Below, piece after piece: positions 21,671 through 22,077 of a DNA stretch of 22,077 nucleotides. The DNA comes from a virus, in the IMG/VR virus record IMGVR_UViG_3300029268_000149, positions 1 through 22,077 of that record; one strand, given 5' to 3'. Position 1 is the stretch's first letter, and every line of letters starts with the position of its first letter. The notes under the pieces are model-generated. The model was not told the DNA's origin. It did no database searches and worked only from the letters and a program-made list of their open reading frames with translations. Both the position numbers and the translations under genes were made by a program.

Positions 21671-22077
21671 CTATTTATTCTTGTTCCAAGGATTCTGGAT
21701 TCCGGGTGTTGCGGGAGGATTGCCCGTTCCGGGAATCCTGCCTGGCACTGTTGATGCTGCAGGATGTCCTGCAACTGGAGGTCTAACCGTTCCGGGTAAT
21801 GTTGGCGTTTGATTCGTAACGTCTCCAGTGGAAGCAGTTGCAATCTCTAGGAAATTGCAATTCTGGAATGCCTGGCCCGCATCATTCGGCTTGCCGGTTT
21901 TCAACTGCACACTCATTACCAATCCGATTAATTCCGAAGTCCGATTAATAATGAAGTGTCCAGGCTGGAATATTGCCGCATCAACATCGATCCCGCATTT
22001 CCGTAAATCGGCTTTCAGCCAGCCGATGTTTGATGGGGACTCCAGCATGTTCCTGCGGAAGATCCTTTTCCCCTCTT
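21671..22077 (-). CDS. DUF669-like ssDNA-associated protein, 5' end cut off
   Basis: The frame is open to the window edge, so the true start is outside. The ATG at 22048 is probably internal. The first visible residues EGKRIFRRNMLESPSNIGWL fit the 'kGRkiF.r.nl..P' segment of DUF669-type proteins, which are common in phage recombination operons and are suspected ssDNA-binding or annealing partners. The C-terminal 50 residues are Pro/Gly/Thr-rich (PTLPGTVRPPVAGHPAAST), likely a flexible tail, and end NPWNKNK. About 135 residues are visible. It heads the replication operon in this window, directly before the ERCC4 nuclease (7 bases between stop and the TTG, 19 to the ATG). A single-strand-binding protein is a close alternative. 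Confidence 0.65.
   Translation of the reverse strand, partial: EGKRIFRRNMLESPSNIGWLKADLRKCGIDVDAAIFQPGHFIINRTSELIGLVMSVQLKTGKPNDAGQAFQNCNFLEIATASTGDVTNQTPTLPGTVRPPVAGHPAASTVPGRIPGTGNPPATPGIQNPWNKNK

Overview
This window is a stretch of a tailed double-stranded DNA phage or prophage (Caudoviricetes). Every convincing gene lies on the minus strand, so transcription runs from high to low coordinates. Genes are packed with 1-8 base overlaps and mostly good AGGAGG-type ribosome binding sites, which points to a bacterial host. An extended -10 promoter and a 14-base match to the Gram-positive type LexA box (CGAAC-N4-GTTCG) are compatible with a Gram-positive-type or Chloroflexi-like host, but the host cannot be fixed from the sequence. 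There is no integrase, transposase, repressor, lysis gene or tRNA in the window.

Replication and recombination module (about 22077 to 15403, in order of transcription): the 3' part of a DUF669-like protein, an ERCC4-fold nuclease, a RecD2-type helicase with a cysteine cluster inserted near its C-terminus, a 72-residue unknown protein, a D5-type primase-helicase (zinc finger, TOPRIM, SF3 helicase), then a 196-residue acidic unknown protein. The end of the primase gene and the gap after it carry seven copies of a GGGGAGGCA-type 9-mer, four of them forming a 23-bp inverted repeat. This is a candidate origin or a large RNA hairpin.

Middle regulatory module (about 15402 to 12801): a 423-base gap with possible micro-ORFs and a perfect 10-bp hairpin, a helix-turn-helix protein, a zinc-ribbon protein and a protein with a C-terminal ribbon-helix-helix. 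Two families of duplicated RNA elements are interleaved with these genes. One is a 9-bp hairpin flanked by an identical 15-base anti-Shine-Dalgarno-like block and a T-rich tail. The other is a 26-base leader hairpin. Both pairs differ by compensatory base changes, and the stems of the first family are complete only in the minus-strand RNA.

Virion module (12808 to 48): terminase small and large subunits, DUF935-type portal, a five-gene cassette of receptor-binding or tail-fibre-like proteins, MuF-type minor head protein, a 317-residue unknown, a prohead protease with a nested in-frame scaffold start, and a capsid cement protein. Without the inserted cassette this is the gene order of the phage Mu head (gp28-gp29-gp30-gp31-I/Z-gp33). 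The major capsid gene should lie just beyond the left edge. The phage therefore looks like a mosaic: a Mu-type head driven by a non-transposing, primase-helicase replication module. The cassette contains a beta-helix fibre built from seven 60-bp repeats, a degenerate polysaccharide-deacetylase-fold protein with an inserted beta domain, and a perfect three-way-junction RNA just before the ribosome binding site of one gene.
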